Below, piece by piece: positions 1 through 7,869 of a DNA stretch of 12,418 bases. The notes below the pieces were generated by a model, which had not been told where the DNA came from, made no database searches, and saw nothing but the letters and a program-made list of their open reading frames with translations. A program made the position numbers and the translations under genes. This DNA comes from JALUUH01 sp964636675 (lineage in GTDB: Bacteria; Pseudomonadota; Gammaproteobacteria; S012-40): positions 1 through 12,418 of the forward strand of contig CAZWUO010000101.1 of assembly GCA_964636675.1 (NCBI GenBank), written 5' to 3'. How positions within the stretch are numbered: the first letter of the stretch is position 1; each line of letters begins with the position of its first letter.

Positions 1-22
1 GATATACACCACCGCAAACGCA

Positions 23-60
23 CACTTCAACTCGTCCAACTGCGGATTCTAGGTTTATCC
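23..60 (-). repeat. Dispersed repeat, copy 1 (one end of a MITE-like element)
   Basis: Read on the minus strand, these 38 bases match the left end of the complete element at 945-982 at 35 of 38 positions, including the core CCTAGAATCCGCAGTT and the following GACGAGTTGAAGTG. The match begins at the stop codon of the chemotaxis-type gene and similarity ends at about position 23. Bases 1-22 do not match, so this is either a truncated copy or a variant whose interior differs. It is inverted relative to copy 2, so the two copies bracket the chemotaxis-type gene. No gene is seen in 1-59. Confidence 0.8.
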
Positions 61-839
61 TAAAAAAGCACAATATCGTCAGAGCCATCGTCTTTATGAT
101 CACCCGTTAATTCATATTGCTCTTTGGAAATATAGTGGCACTCAACGCGTTCTATCATCGCAGCAAGATTAACCAGTCTATCGGCACCATCGACTTGTAT
201 ATTATTATCCGTATCGGAAACATATTCGGTCAGATCTTGCATCGAATTAATAACCGCATTAACGATTTGACTCACACGATCTTGAAATTGAAATGCGACA
301 ATCATTTTATTGACCTCCATTTGCATTTCAATCAGTGTTTTGACCATCGCTAATCTTTTCTTCTCGAGTGGACTGGCATCATCGAGCAAGGCATTTTGTG
401 CCGCTTCCAATTCTTTGATGATAGTATCAGCCTCATGTTTTACATCCGCCGCGAGTCGCTGGATATTGAGTGTGCGAACTTCTGAGTATTGGCTGTTTGC
501 AGATTTTTCTGGGCCTTGGTGTTCGACCGACTCATTGACCGTGATCTGGTGGATAGACTCCCCCGTCTTGATTAGGTTTTGGGTAAACCGTTGAATATTG
601 TTAATCCTTTTTACGATGTCCGACGACAAATCACCATCTAAGTCGGCAGGGTCAATAGAACTCATCGCGCTCGCAAGATAACTAAAACCTTGAAGCAAAG
701 CATTTACTCCCTCGTCTAGCTGTTGGTTGGCGATCTCTAGCTGCTCAACCAGCAACGGAAAAATTCTTATACAAGCTTTATCAAGCGTCACATAATTATT
801 CAATGCTTCTGCGGTATTCATTCTATTTTGGGCATGCAT
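60..839 (-). CDS. Soluble chemotaxis-type coiled-coil protein (CheZ/MCP-like, orphan)
   Basis: A 259-residue soluble, mostly helical protein without signal peptide or membrane segment. Residues 183-192 (FQFQDRVSQI) recall the phosphatase-helix region of CheZ and short cytoplasmic 'chemotaxis protein' relatives found in gammaproteobacteria. The N-terminal third (about 20-60) and the 130-205 stretch look like long amphipathic helices, and 233-246 resembles the C-terminal 'Y-T/S-x-E-Q' tail of those relatives. The ATG at 837-839 is chosen because GGGGGAGAG (846-854) lies 6 nt upstream; an in-frame TTG at 861-863 would add eight residues but would place this ribosome site inside the gene. There is no HAMP, no canonical MCP hairpin and no neighbouring che or fli gene, so partner and role are unknown. 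The gene is bracketed by inverted copies of the dispersed repeat. The family assignment is by motif and therefore moderate. Confidence 0.6.
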   Translation of the reverse strand: MHAQNRMNTAEALNNYVTLDKACIRIFPLLVEQLEIANQQLDEGVNALLQGFSYLASAMSSIDPADLDGDLSSDIVKRINNIQRFTQNLIKTGESIHQITVNESVEHQGPEKSANSQYSEVRTLNIQRLAADVKHEADTIIKELEAAQNALLDDASPLEKKRLAMVKTLIEMQMEVNKMIVAFQFQDRVSQIVNAVINSMQDLTEYVSDTDNNIQVDGADRLVNLAAMIERVECHYISKEQYELTGDHKDDGSDDIVLF

Positions 840-944
840 TGTCTTCTCTCCCCCATATATCAAACAATTCGTAGATATCTCGGCTGCGCAGGAAAGTTGT
901 ATATATGGCCACTGCTAAAATGTGACGCAACACACATTTTTTTC

Positions 945-1062
945 GGTTTAACCTAGAATCCGCAGTTAGACGAGTTGAAGTGCTTGATTCAGTCGTTAAC
1001 TCTGACATTTCAGTGAGTTATGTCACGAGATTAGCGATCAACGGCGGAATCTAGGTTTAACC
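945..1062. repeat. Complete 118-bp MITE-like element with 23-bp imperfect terminal inverted repeats
   Basis: The left end (945-967) and the reverse complement of the right end (1040-1062) agree at 20 of 23 positions. Between them are about 70 bp with no coding potential. The outermost nine bases, GGTTTAACC, also occur as a direct repeat at 945-953 and 1054-1062, so either they belong to the inverted ends or they are a 9-bp target duplication. The right end overlaps the 3' end of hrpB and encodes its last seven residues and TGA stop. The left end lies about 105 bp upstream of the chemotaxis-type gene start. Size, inverted ends and absence of a transposase fit a non-autonomous miniature element; a folded RNA or attenuator role is also possible. 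Confidence 0.75.
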
Positions 1063-3578
1063 CTTGCCGTTGCCTGAGCCTCTAGCGGATTATCTGGCCA
1101 GTGATGTTTGGGATAACGCCCTTTCATTTCTTTTTTAATAGCGTGATAGGAACTCAACCAGAATCCCGCGAGATCTTGGGTAATTTGCAGAGGACGTCGT
1201 GCGGGTGAGAGTAAATGCAGTAATACGGCGATTTTGCCATGGGCGATTCGAGGGGTATCGATAAGGCCAAACATTTCTTGCAAACGCACCGCGAGCACGG
1301 GGGGACGCTGCGTATAATCTAATTTTACCCGCGAACCACTGGGCACGCTAATATGTGTGGGTGCTAACGCATCAAGTTGGCGTTGCAAATCCCATGGCAA
1401 ACGCGCCAATAGAATGCTGTGCAGATCTAGCTTTGACAAGTGAGACAGCCGCGACATGTTATTGAGATAAGGCGCCAGCCAATCATCCAAGGTTTCCAGT
1501 AATACGGCATCCTTAAAACAAGGCCAAGCGCTGTCAAATTGCTCGTGCAAAAAGCTCACTCGGGCCTGTAACTCTCGGCTAGTGCTAGTCCACGGAAGAC
1601 AATCCAAGCCCGGTTCTCGAATTCCGTCGAGCAAGGCATTTTGCACAGCTTCCGGCTCAGCCTCTTGCCAGGTTTCATCATCGATGACAATCTCACCCAA
1701 ACACTGCTGGCGGCGCGCTAACACACAGGCATTGCGCTTATCCCAGCTTACATAGGTTTTTTCGCGTATTAAGTCCGCGTGAAACTCTAACAACTGCTCG
1801 CGCTGGATTCCCGCTGCGAGAAAGATGCGTGCCTCATTAATACCATCAAGATGCGCCGCGACGATAAATTCCTCAGTACCCAACATATCGCCTTCATGCA
1901 GTATCGCACCGCGTCCATTGCTCAATAAAAAACGTGGGCTTGTGCGGTTACCCCGCTTGTGATGGACATTGTTGCGACCATGCGCAATGCGATCAGGATA
2001 GGCATAAGCCAGTACCACACCCGTCATGGCATCCTCTGTTTGCGTGGATGTTGCCTGACCTAATAGTTGACGCTGCCATTGTTTTGCAGTTTCGCGTACC
2101 TGGCGTAGCGCACCGAGATCAGTCTCCATCAATGGGGCGCTTTCCTGCCAGTCTTTACTCCGCCGTAAACGGGCAATACGCAAACGCAGATCACTCTCAC
2201 GCTGGCGTCCGCGTAGCACATCACGCTCATTCAACACCGCTGCAATTTCACAGGCCAGCACACCGGCGCCGATTTTTTTACCACACAACATCATATGCGC
2301 GAGACGTGGGTGAGTCCCCCACTGCGCCAGCGCCTTGCCATGCGTGGTAATGCGTCCATTGGCGAGCGCACCCAGTTGCTGCAATAAGTCCTTAGCTTGT
2401 GCCACATGCGGCGTGGGCGGTAGGTCTAGCCACGTTAAATCGGCGACATCGGCAACCCCCCATTGCGCAAGCTCCAGCAGCAACGGGGCTAAATCAGCAT
2501 CCATAATTTCTGGCTTCGTATAGGGCAATAAATGCCTAGTCTGAGCCCATAGACGATAACTGACACCCGCCTGAGTACGCCCCGCACGACCACTGCGTTG
2601 ATCGGCGCTGGCTTGTGATACGGCCAACGTCGCCAATTGCGTCAAACCGGTATTCGGATCAAAACGCGGCATACGCATTAGTCCGCCATCGATCACAATA
2701 CGAATGCCTTCAATCGTGAGGCTGCTCTCCGCAATGGCCGTCGCCAGTACGACCTTGCGTTTGCCCTTGGACGCGGGCTGAATTGCCGCATCTTGCACGA
2801 ATGCGGTCTGTTGCCCAAAGAGTGGCGCGAGTAAAACATCGTCACTGATTTGAGATTTTTGCAATCTCGCATAAACCTGGCGTATTTCGCCAGCACCGGG
2901 CAAAAACACCAAGACACTGCCCTCTTCTTCCTTGAGCACCGCCAAAATACACTGCACCAGCTCGTCGATAAAACCCCGATGATCGCGGCTGAAGTTCGCC
3001 CGTAGCGGCCGATGGCGAATCTCTACCGGATAACTGCGCCCGGCACTGGTTAACAGGGGAGCATCATGCAAAAGCTTGGCGACAGTCGCGCCATCAAGCG
3101 TCGCTGACATCACCAATAATCTTAAATCTTCACGTAGTCCTTGTTGCGCATCAAGGCAAAGCGCCAAACCAAGATCGCTATTGAGATTGCGTTCGTGGAA
3201 TTCGTCGAAAATGACCACACCGTAATTTTCCAGCGCCGGATCATTTTGTAACATCCGGGTCAATATGCCTTCGGTGACGATTTCGATACGTGTTTTAGGC
3301 CCGATCTTGCGATCAAGCCGCACCCGATAGCCCACTGTTTGACCAACGGATTCACCCAAACTCTTAGCCATAAATTGCGCTGCCGCACGTGCCGCTATGC
3401 GACGTGGCTCGAGCATGATGATTTTTTTTGTGCCTAGCCACCCTGCCTTAAGCAACGCCAAGGGTATACGCGTGGTTTTTCCCGCACCGGGAGGGGCGTG
3501 TAACACCACATTAAGACAGGACGCAAAAGTCGTCGTCAATTGCGCTAATAATTCATCAACCGGATAGGACATCGACAA
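1038..3578 (-). CDS. hrpB: ATP-dependent DExH-box RNA helicase HrpB
   Basis: 846 residues, close to the usual HrpB length. It is a superfamily 2 DEAH/DExH helicase: Walker A APPGAGKT (28-35), motif Ia around LEPRR (56-60), DEFH (125-128), SAT (158-160), the ATAIAESSLTI segment (about 279-289) and motif VI QRSGRAGR (327-334). The HrpB-specific C-terminal domain is clear: PTHISVPSGSRV, then LAVRLQEMFG, SPARRPLQIT and KEMKGRYPKHHWPDNP. This separates it from HrpA. Its cellular role in bacteria is poorly defined. GGAG (3586-3589) lies 7 nt from the TTG at 3576-3578 and 13 nt from an ATG at 3570-3572, so the TTG start is slightly favoured and the ATG would remove two residues. The last seven residues (VKPRFRR) are encoded by the terminal inverted repeat of the downstream 118-bp element, so the native tail was probably replaced. 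Confidence 0.95.
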   Translation of the reverse strand: MSMSYPVDELLAQLTTTFASCLNVVLHAPPGAGKTTRIPLALLKAGWLGTKKIIMLEPRRIAARAAAQFMAKSLGESVGQTVGYRVRLDRKIGPKTRIEIVTEGILTRMLQNDPALENYGVVIFDEFHERNLNSDLGLALCLDAQQGLREDLRLLVMSATLDGATVAKLLHDAPLLTSAGRSYPVEIRHRPLRANFSRDHRGFIDELVQCILAVLKEEEGSVLVFLPGAGEIRQVYARLQKSQISDDVLLAPLFGQQTAFVQDAAIQPASKGKRKVVLATAIAESSLTIEGIRIVIDGGLMRMPRFDPNTGLTQLATLAVSQASADQRSGRAGRTQAGVSYRLWAQTRHLLPYTKPEIMDADLAPLLLELAQWGVADVADLTWLDLPPTPHVAQAKDLLQQLGALANGRITTHGKALAQWGTHPRLAHMMLCGKKIGAGVLACEIAAVLNERDVLRGRQRESDLRLRIARLRRSKDWQESAPLMETDLGALRQVRETAKQWQRQLLGQATSTQTEDAMTGVVLAYAYPDRIAHGRNNVHHKRGNRTSPRFLLSNGRGAILHEGDMLGTEEFIVAAHLDGINEARIFLAAGIQREQLLEFHADLIREKTYVSWDKRNACVLARRQQCLGEIVIDDETWQEAEPEAVQNALLDGIREPGLDCLPWTSTSRELQARVSFLHEQFDSAWPCFKDAVLLETLDDWLAPYLNNMSRLSHLSKLDLHSILLARLPWDLQRQLDALAPTHISVPSGSRVKLDYTQRPPVLAVRLQEMFGLIDTPRIAHGKIAVLLHLLSPARRPLQITQDLAGFWLSSYHAIKKEMKGRYPKHHWPDNPLEAQATARVKPRFRR

Positions 3579-3593
3579 CGACTTACTCCATGA

Positions 3594-3625
3594 TCCTAGA
3601 ATCCGCAGTTGAACGATCTAAGCAC
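3594..3625. repeat. Dispersed repeat, copy 3 (half element)
   Basis: On the plus strand the stretch begins TCCTAGAATCCGCAGTTG, with 17 bases identical to copies 1 and 2, and continues with a diverged ACGA...AAG...CTT tail. It fills the 47-bp gap between the start of hrpB and the stop codon of the PLP enzyme gene, so any promoter for hrpB must overlap it or lie within the upstream gene. No matching second end is seen nearby, so it is a solo or truncated end. Confidence 0.65.
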
Positions 3626-5467
3626 TTAAAGCACCAAACTCGCGGTCTTTGCTTGGGCTTCAATCCAACGTTGATGAACGTCTAAATAGACTTCTTTATA
3701 CAGCTTGTCCACTGCGTCTAACGCCATAAACTGCGCCGAGAACCCAGGTATAACCGGATCAATCACCAACTCAACCGTTTTAACAAAATGTGCAATCAGG
3801 GTACGGGCATCTTCGTCACCGACTGAAATACGAATAGTCGTGAGTGTAATACCGGCTTGTTTGAGATTGTCCGCAGACATTTCTGAATGGCTGGTAAGCG
3901 CAGGACATAAAATCATAGTATTCGATTGTCCCAAGGAAACCATGTGGCCAAAGGTTGGTTCCAAGCAATCAAAAAATCGGGTAAACGTAATGCGATCTAT
4001 GCGAGTTTGTTCCATGTCGATGGTGAACAAGGGCACTGGCAGTTCGAGATACATGTATTTTTTGCGGAATACCGCATTCTCATTCTCTTCCAGTGCATTA
4101 CTATTCACCCGGACTTCTGGGTGGGATGCAAAATACCGCGCCAGCGCAATGGTGTTTATGGTTTTTTTAATCATGCGCAATTCCAAGGTACGCGAACCAT
4201 TAATGACTTCAAACGCCTTTTCAGAATCCAAAAAAGCGCCTTTTACGTAATACACATTCCAGAACAAGGTATCATTCCACTGATAGGTTTTTTCCTCGCC
4301 ATGATGATCGAGTTTATGCACGACTTCATTTTTCGGGATAAACATCTGCTCATTGAGGCCAATCACCACACCTGCCGTGGTAACACCCGTACCCGTAATG
4401 TCCTTGGTATAACTGTGAATGACAAAATCCGGGCGTTCCAATACGTCATCGCGGATAAACGGTTGAAACAAAAAAGGTGTGGCAACCGTGGTATCGCAAA
4501 TCACCGTATAAGCTTTTGTATGTGCATACGCGCAGATTCCGGCGACATCTAACATATAACCATGGGGGTTACACGGCGACTCGATATAGACATAAATGCG
4601 CCTGCCCTCTTTTATCCGCTGCGCATATTTTTTTTCTGCGACAGTCATAGCCGCCTGAAAACTGGCAACATCATAACCATCAAACCAATGTATGCCGATA
4701 TCTAAATTACTCGGTTTGCCAAACCAGTCAGCGAGTAATTGATAGGTACCGCCATAGACATTACGCGAGCAAATAATAACGTCTTGATAACCCAATACAT
4801 GACTCAAAATAGCGTCGATTGCCGCCATGCCCGAATTAAAATTCCACGCCATGTATTCCGCGGCCAACGGCCCGCATTCAAGATCAACAATGTGATTAGC
4901 AAGACTAATTGAAGTGGGATTGAGTAATCGAGAATAAACCTCTAACAAGCTCTCTTTACCTTGAAATGCATCGTCTATCCACTCGGTACATGCATACAGA
5001 TAAGTCGCGGTGCGAGTAATCACCGGTGTCGCCGAGAAAATAGCGGTTACATTATCAAATATCGGATAAGGGCCTTTCGCGATACGGCTTGATTGCTCCG
5101 GCACAATAGACTGATACGTTTTGCGAAAAGGGTTTTGCAAGGTGTCTAATAGTTTGGCGAGCTGAAAACATAAAAACTTTTTGGCATTAAAATAAGCAAT
5201 GCGATCTTTTCTTTCTAATTGCGTTAACTCAAGCAAGGAAGACTCCCACATTTTATGCAGATCGACATTGGCTTGATAAATATCTACTGCTAAACACGCC
5301 AGTGAACGTCCCATTTCAGTATGAGGGTCAATCGAAAAGTGAGCTAATTGCTCCTGTGCCAACTCGTCTATGGTCGTTGCGGTCGTCGTCTTACGCCGTG
5401 GACTCAGGGTTTTGGCAATCGCAAAATCAGATGAATTATTAACCGGTACTTTATTTTTGCTTGGCAT
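3626..5467 (-). CDS. Long PLP-dependent Cys/Met-metabolism enzyme (cystathionine gamma-synthase / methionine gamma-lyase fold)
   Basis: 613 residues, against roughly 400 for typical members. Family landmarks in order: YSRLLNPT (178-185), SGMAA (212-216), YGGTYQL (238-244), ESPCNPHGYMLDV (296-308), the pyridine-nitrogen aspartate in CDTT (D325), and the Schiff-base lysine in HSYTKDITG (K355). The segment FLDSEKAFEVINGSRTLELRM then matches the 'GLKTLxLRM' region. Residues 1-130 form an extra N-terminal region with no motif I recognise, and additional material follows K355 (about 375-405). No signal peptide. The sequence does not decide between beta/gamma-lyase and gamma-synthase or sulfhydrylase activity. 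The ATG at 5465-5467 has AGGA 7 nt upstream. The gene diverges from tdh-kbl, so a link to threonine or homoserine metabolism is possible but only inferred. The final codons abut the repeat copy at 3594-3625. Confidence 0.85.
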   Translation of the reverse strand: MPSKNKVPVNNSSDFAIAKTLSPRRKTTTATTIDELAQEQLAHFSIDPHTEMGRSLACLAVDIYQANVDLHKMWESSLLELTQLERKDRIAYFNAKKFLCFQLAKLLDTLQNPFRKTYQSIVPEQSSRIAKGPYPIFDNVTAIFSATPVITRTATYLYACTEWIDDAFQGKESLLEVYSRLLNPTSISLANHIVDLECGPLAAEYMAWNFNSGMAAIDAILSHVLGYQDVIICSRNVYGGTYQLLADWFGKPSNLDIGIHWFDGYDVASFQAAMTVAEKKYAQRIKEGRRIYVYIESPCNPHGYMLDVAGICAYAHTKAYTVICDTTVATPFLFQPFIRDDVLERPDFVIHSYTKDITGTGVTTAGVVIGLNEQMFIPKNEVVHKLDHHGEEKTYQWNDTLFWNVYYVKGAFLDSEKAFEVINGSRTLELRMIKKTINTIALARYFASHPEVRVNSNALEENENAVFRKKYMYLELPVPLFTIDMEQTRIDRITFTRFFDCLEPTFGHMVSLGQSNTMILCPALTSHSEMSADNLKQAGITLTTIRISVGDEDARTLIAHFVKTVELVIDPVIPGFSAQFMALDAVDKLYKEVYLDVHQRWIEAQAKTASLVL

Positions 5468-5549
5468 AGAGGCATCCTACCTATTACGGATGGGTAAGTA
5501 CTTATTACAGCACAATAGATTCATTACAGATAGGTGAATAAAAATTGTT
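5468..5549. promoter_or_regulatory. Divergent promoter region with 15-bp imperfect direct repeat
   Basis: This 82-bp gap separates the PLP enzyme gene from tdh and must hold at least one promoter for each. ATTACGGATGGGTAA (5483-5497) and ATTACAGATAGGTGA (5524-5538) match at 12 of 15 positions and are 41 bp apart, close to four helical turns, which would suit a regulator binding the same face. The second copy contains the AGGTGA that serves as the tdh ribosome site. I could not fix convincing -35/-10 boxes, and the operator role is inferred. Confidence 0.4.
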
Positions 5550-6575
5550 ATGAAAGCACTGGTAAAAAGTCGCGCAGAACCCGGTATCTGGATGCAAGAT
5601 GTTGCTAAACCCAAAGCAGGCACTAACGAAGTGCTGATTAAGATCAGTAAAACAGCGATCTGTGGCACAGACTTACATTTCTATAACTGGGATGCATGGT
5701 CACAGGCTCATCTCAAAGTACCGCGAATTATTGGCCACGAATTTGTCGGACATATTGTTGAAATAGGCCCAGGCGTAGATGCTTATAACATCGGCGATAG
5801 AGTTTCCGGAGAAGGCCATATCACCTGTGGAACTTGCCGCAATTGCCGCGCGGGTAAACGCCATTTGTGTCATAAAACGCGCGGAGTCGGCAGCGATAGA
5901 GACGGTGCTTTTGCGGAATATTTAGGCATGCCCGCAGAAAACCTCTGGCCAATCCATCCCGACATCCCGAGTGATATTGCCGCTATTTTAGACCCATTAG
6001 GCAATGCCGTGCATTGTGTGCTGTCTTTTGCTACCGTCGGTGAAGATGTGTTAATCACCGGAGGGGGGCCGATTGGCATCATGGCCGGTGCAGTGGCGAA
6101 ATTTGTCGGTGCAAGACATGTTGTGGTTACCGCAACCAAAGATTATCGCAAAAATTTAGCCCGCTTATTAGGTGCTTCGTGTGCGATTAATATTCATCAG
6201 GAAAATCTAGAAGATGCAATGCAAGCACTCAATATGTCGAATGGTTTTGATATCGGCATAGAAACATCGGGCAATCCCAGTGCGCTAAATTCGATGATTA
6301 ATAATATGTATGAAGGAGGAAAAATAGCACTACTGGGTTTTTTGCCGCCAGAGACCACCATTAGCTGGGATCAAGTCATCTTTAAAGGATTAAAGCTCAA
6401 GGGCATTTATGGCAGAGAAATGTACGAGACCTGGTATAAAATGACCCAACTACTGCGTAGCGGTTTGCTCATCGACCCTATCATCACCCATCGGTTTGCA
6501 ATCAAGGACTATGCAGAGGCCTTTCGAGTCGTGCACGATGGCCAATGCGGAAAAGTCATATTGAATTGGGATTAG
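5550..6575 (+). CDS. tdh: L-threonine 3-dehydrogenase
   Basis: 341 residues, the same length as E. coli Tdh. It is a zinc-dependent medium-chain dehydrogenase that oxidises L-threonine with NAD+ to 2-amino-3-ketobutyrate in the cytoplasm. Catalytic-zinc ligands are C38 (AICGTDLHFYNWD) and the GHE at 62-64. Structural-zinc cysteines are C93, C96, C99 and C107 in the CGTCRNCRAGKRHLC stretch. The NAD-binding glycine motif is GGGPIG (171-176). The end region YGREMYETWYKM and the GKVILNWD terminus are diagnostic for Tdh over other sorbitol- or alcohol-dehydrogenase relatives. The ATG at 5550 has AGGTGA (5532-5537) 12 nt upstream, a rather long spacing. Twelve bases separate its stop from kbl, so the two are almost certainly one operon. 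Confidence 0.97.
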   Translation: MKALVKSRAEPGIWMQDVAKPKAGTNEVLIKISKTAICGTDLHFYNWDAWSQAHLKVPRIIGHEFVGHIVEIGPGVDAYNIGDRVSGEGHITCGTCRNCRAGKRHLCHKTRGVGSDRDGAFAEYLGMPAENLWPIHPDIPSDIAAILDPLGNAVHCVLSFATVGEDVLITGGGPIGIMAGAVAKFVGARHVVVTATKDYRKNLARLLGASCAINIHQENLEDAMQALNMSNGFDIGIETSGNPSALNSMINNMYEGGKIALLGFLPPETTISWDQVIFKGLKLKGIYGREMYETWYKMTQLLRSGLLIDPIITHRFAIKDYAEAFRVVHDGQCGKVILNWD

Positions 6576-6587
6576 CGGGAGACCACC

Positions 6588-7766
6588 ATGGATGACACAC
6601 CTTATGCAAAAATTCTCGAACAAATCGAGCAAGCAGGGCTATACAAACACGAGCGCATTATCACATCTGCGCAAGGGGTAACAATCAACACCCAAGCCGG
6701 TGGCGAGGTCAGCAACTTTTGTGCGAATAATTACCTCGGGCTAGCAAACCACCCAGAGCTCATCGAGGCGGCCATCGACGGCCTAAAAACACACGGCTTT
6801 GGATTAGCGTCGGTACGTTTTATTTGTGGCACCCAAGATATACACAAGCAACTCGAGCACAGCATCGCAAAATTCTTAAAGACCGAAGATGTTATTTTGT
6901 ATAGCTCCTGCTTTGACGCCAATGCAGGTTTGTTTGAAACCCTATTAGATGCCAACGATGCCATCATTTCAGACTCACTCAATCATGCATCGGTTATCGA
7001 TGGCATACGTTTATGCAAAGCCGCACGGTTTCGCTTTGCCCACAGCGATATGCAAGATTTAGCCAAGCAATTAAAAAACACGCAACACTATAGAACGCGT
7101 TTAATCGCTACCGATGGTGTGTTCAGCATGGACGGAGATATCGCCAAGCTACAAGAGATAACCCAACTTGCCGCACAGTATGATGCAATGCTCATGGTAG
7201 ATGATTCGCACGCCACTGGTTTTGTTGGCCCCAATGGTCGTGGTAGTGCAGAGCATCATCACGTCATGGAAAAAATTGATATCATCACCTCCACACTCGG
7301 CAAAGCCATGGGAGGAGCTGCCGGCGGATTTGTCGCCGCAAACAAACAAATTATTGATTTATTACGCCAACGCTCAAGACCTTATTTATTTTCCAACTCA
7401 CTCGCTCCCGCATTAGTGAATGCCAGTATAAAAGCATTCGAGCTATTGTCTGCATCCAATACCTTGCGGAAAAAACTCTGGGACAATACGGCGTATTTTC
7501 GGCAACAAATTACAGCCTTAGGGTTTGCTATAAAACCCGGCATCCACCCCATCGTCGCGATCATGTTATACGATGCAAAACTCGCGCAACAAATGGCCAC
7601 CGATTTATTGCAACAAGGTATCTACGTAATCGGGTTTTTCTATCCTGTGGTGCCGCAACAACAGGCTAGAATACGTGTGCAAATATCCGCCGCACACGAT
7701 AAAACTCACCTCGATAAAGCCATCGCTGCGTTTGCAAAAGTAGGCCGAGAGATGGGGGTTATATAA
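6588..7766 (+). CDS. kbl: 2-amino-3-ketobutyrate CoA ligase (glycine C-acetyltransferase)
   Basis: 392 residues, about six shorter than E. coli Kbl. It is a PLP enzyme of the alpha-oxoamine synthase family (with BioF, HemA and SPT), which cleaves 2-amino-3-ketobutyrate with CoA to glycine and acetyl-CoA. Motifs: FCANNYLGL (44-52), the NHAS histidine (H133), the VDDSHATGFVG stretch with D205 and H208, and the PLP lysine K239 in TSTLGKAMGGA. The initial segment (YAKILEQIEQAGLYKHERIITSAQG) is Kbl-like and not BioF-like. GGGAGA (6577-6582) lies 5 nt before the ATG and directly after the tdh stop, indicating coupled expression. Acting on the unstable Tdh product, it completes threonine degradation to glycine. 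Here tdh precedes kbl, the reverse of the E. coli order. Confidence 0.97.
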   Translation: MDDTPYAKILEQIEQAGLYKHERIITSAQGVTINTQAGGEVSNFCANNYLGLANHPELIEAAIDGLKTHGFGLASVRFICGTQDIHKQLEHSIAKFLKTEDVILYSSCFDANAGLFETLLDANDAIISDSLNHASVIDGIRLCKAARFRFAHSDMQDLAKQLKNTQHYRTRLIATDGVFSMDGDIAKLQEITQLAAQYDAMLMVDDSHATGFVGPNGRGSAEHHHVMEKIDIITSTLGKAMGGAAGGFVAANKQIIDLLRQRSRPYLFSNSLAPALVNASIKAFELLSASNTLRKKLWDNTAYFRQQITALGFAIKPGIHPIVAIMLYDAKLAQQMATDLLQQGIYVIGFFYPVVPQQQARIRVQISAAHDKTHLDKAIAAFAKVGREMGVI

Positions 7767-7869
7767 GTTTTGTCGTTTACGATAGTGCCAATTAAGATAA
7801 TTTTTCTTGAACCTTCAGTTGCATCACTACTTGATGCGGCAATCGTTACTGGGAAGATTGCAGTAGAAT
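7767..7869. other. Convergent intergenic region kbl/lysR
   Basis: This 103-bp gap must end transcription from both sides. The only hairpin seen is GTTGCATCA (7818-7826), loop CTACT, TGATGCGGC (7832-7840): nine pairs including two G-T, with no T tract on either side. I therefore do not call it an intrinsic terminator. No gene was recognised. Confidence 0.4.

Noticed and set aside
823..1008. 61-codon minus-strand reading frame overlapping the chemotaxis-type gene start
   Set aside because: It runs through the non-coding MITE-like element and then overlaps the real gene in another frame; no recognisable product.
3926..4552. 208-codon plus-strand reading frame
   Set aside because: It lies wholly antisense to the well-supported PLP enzyme gene and shows no family motif; a shadow frame.
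7818..7840. Hairpin in the kbl/lysR gap as an intrinsic terminator
   Set aside because: The stem includes two G-T pairs and no T tract follows on either strand.
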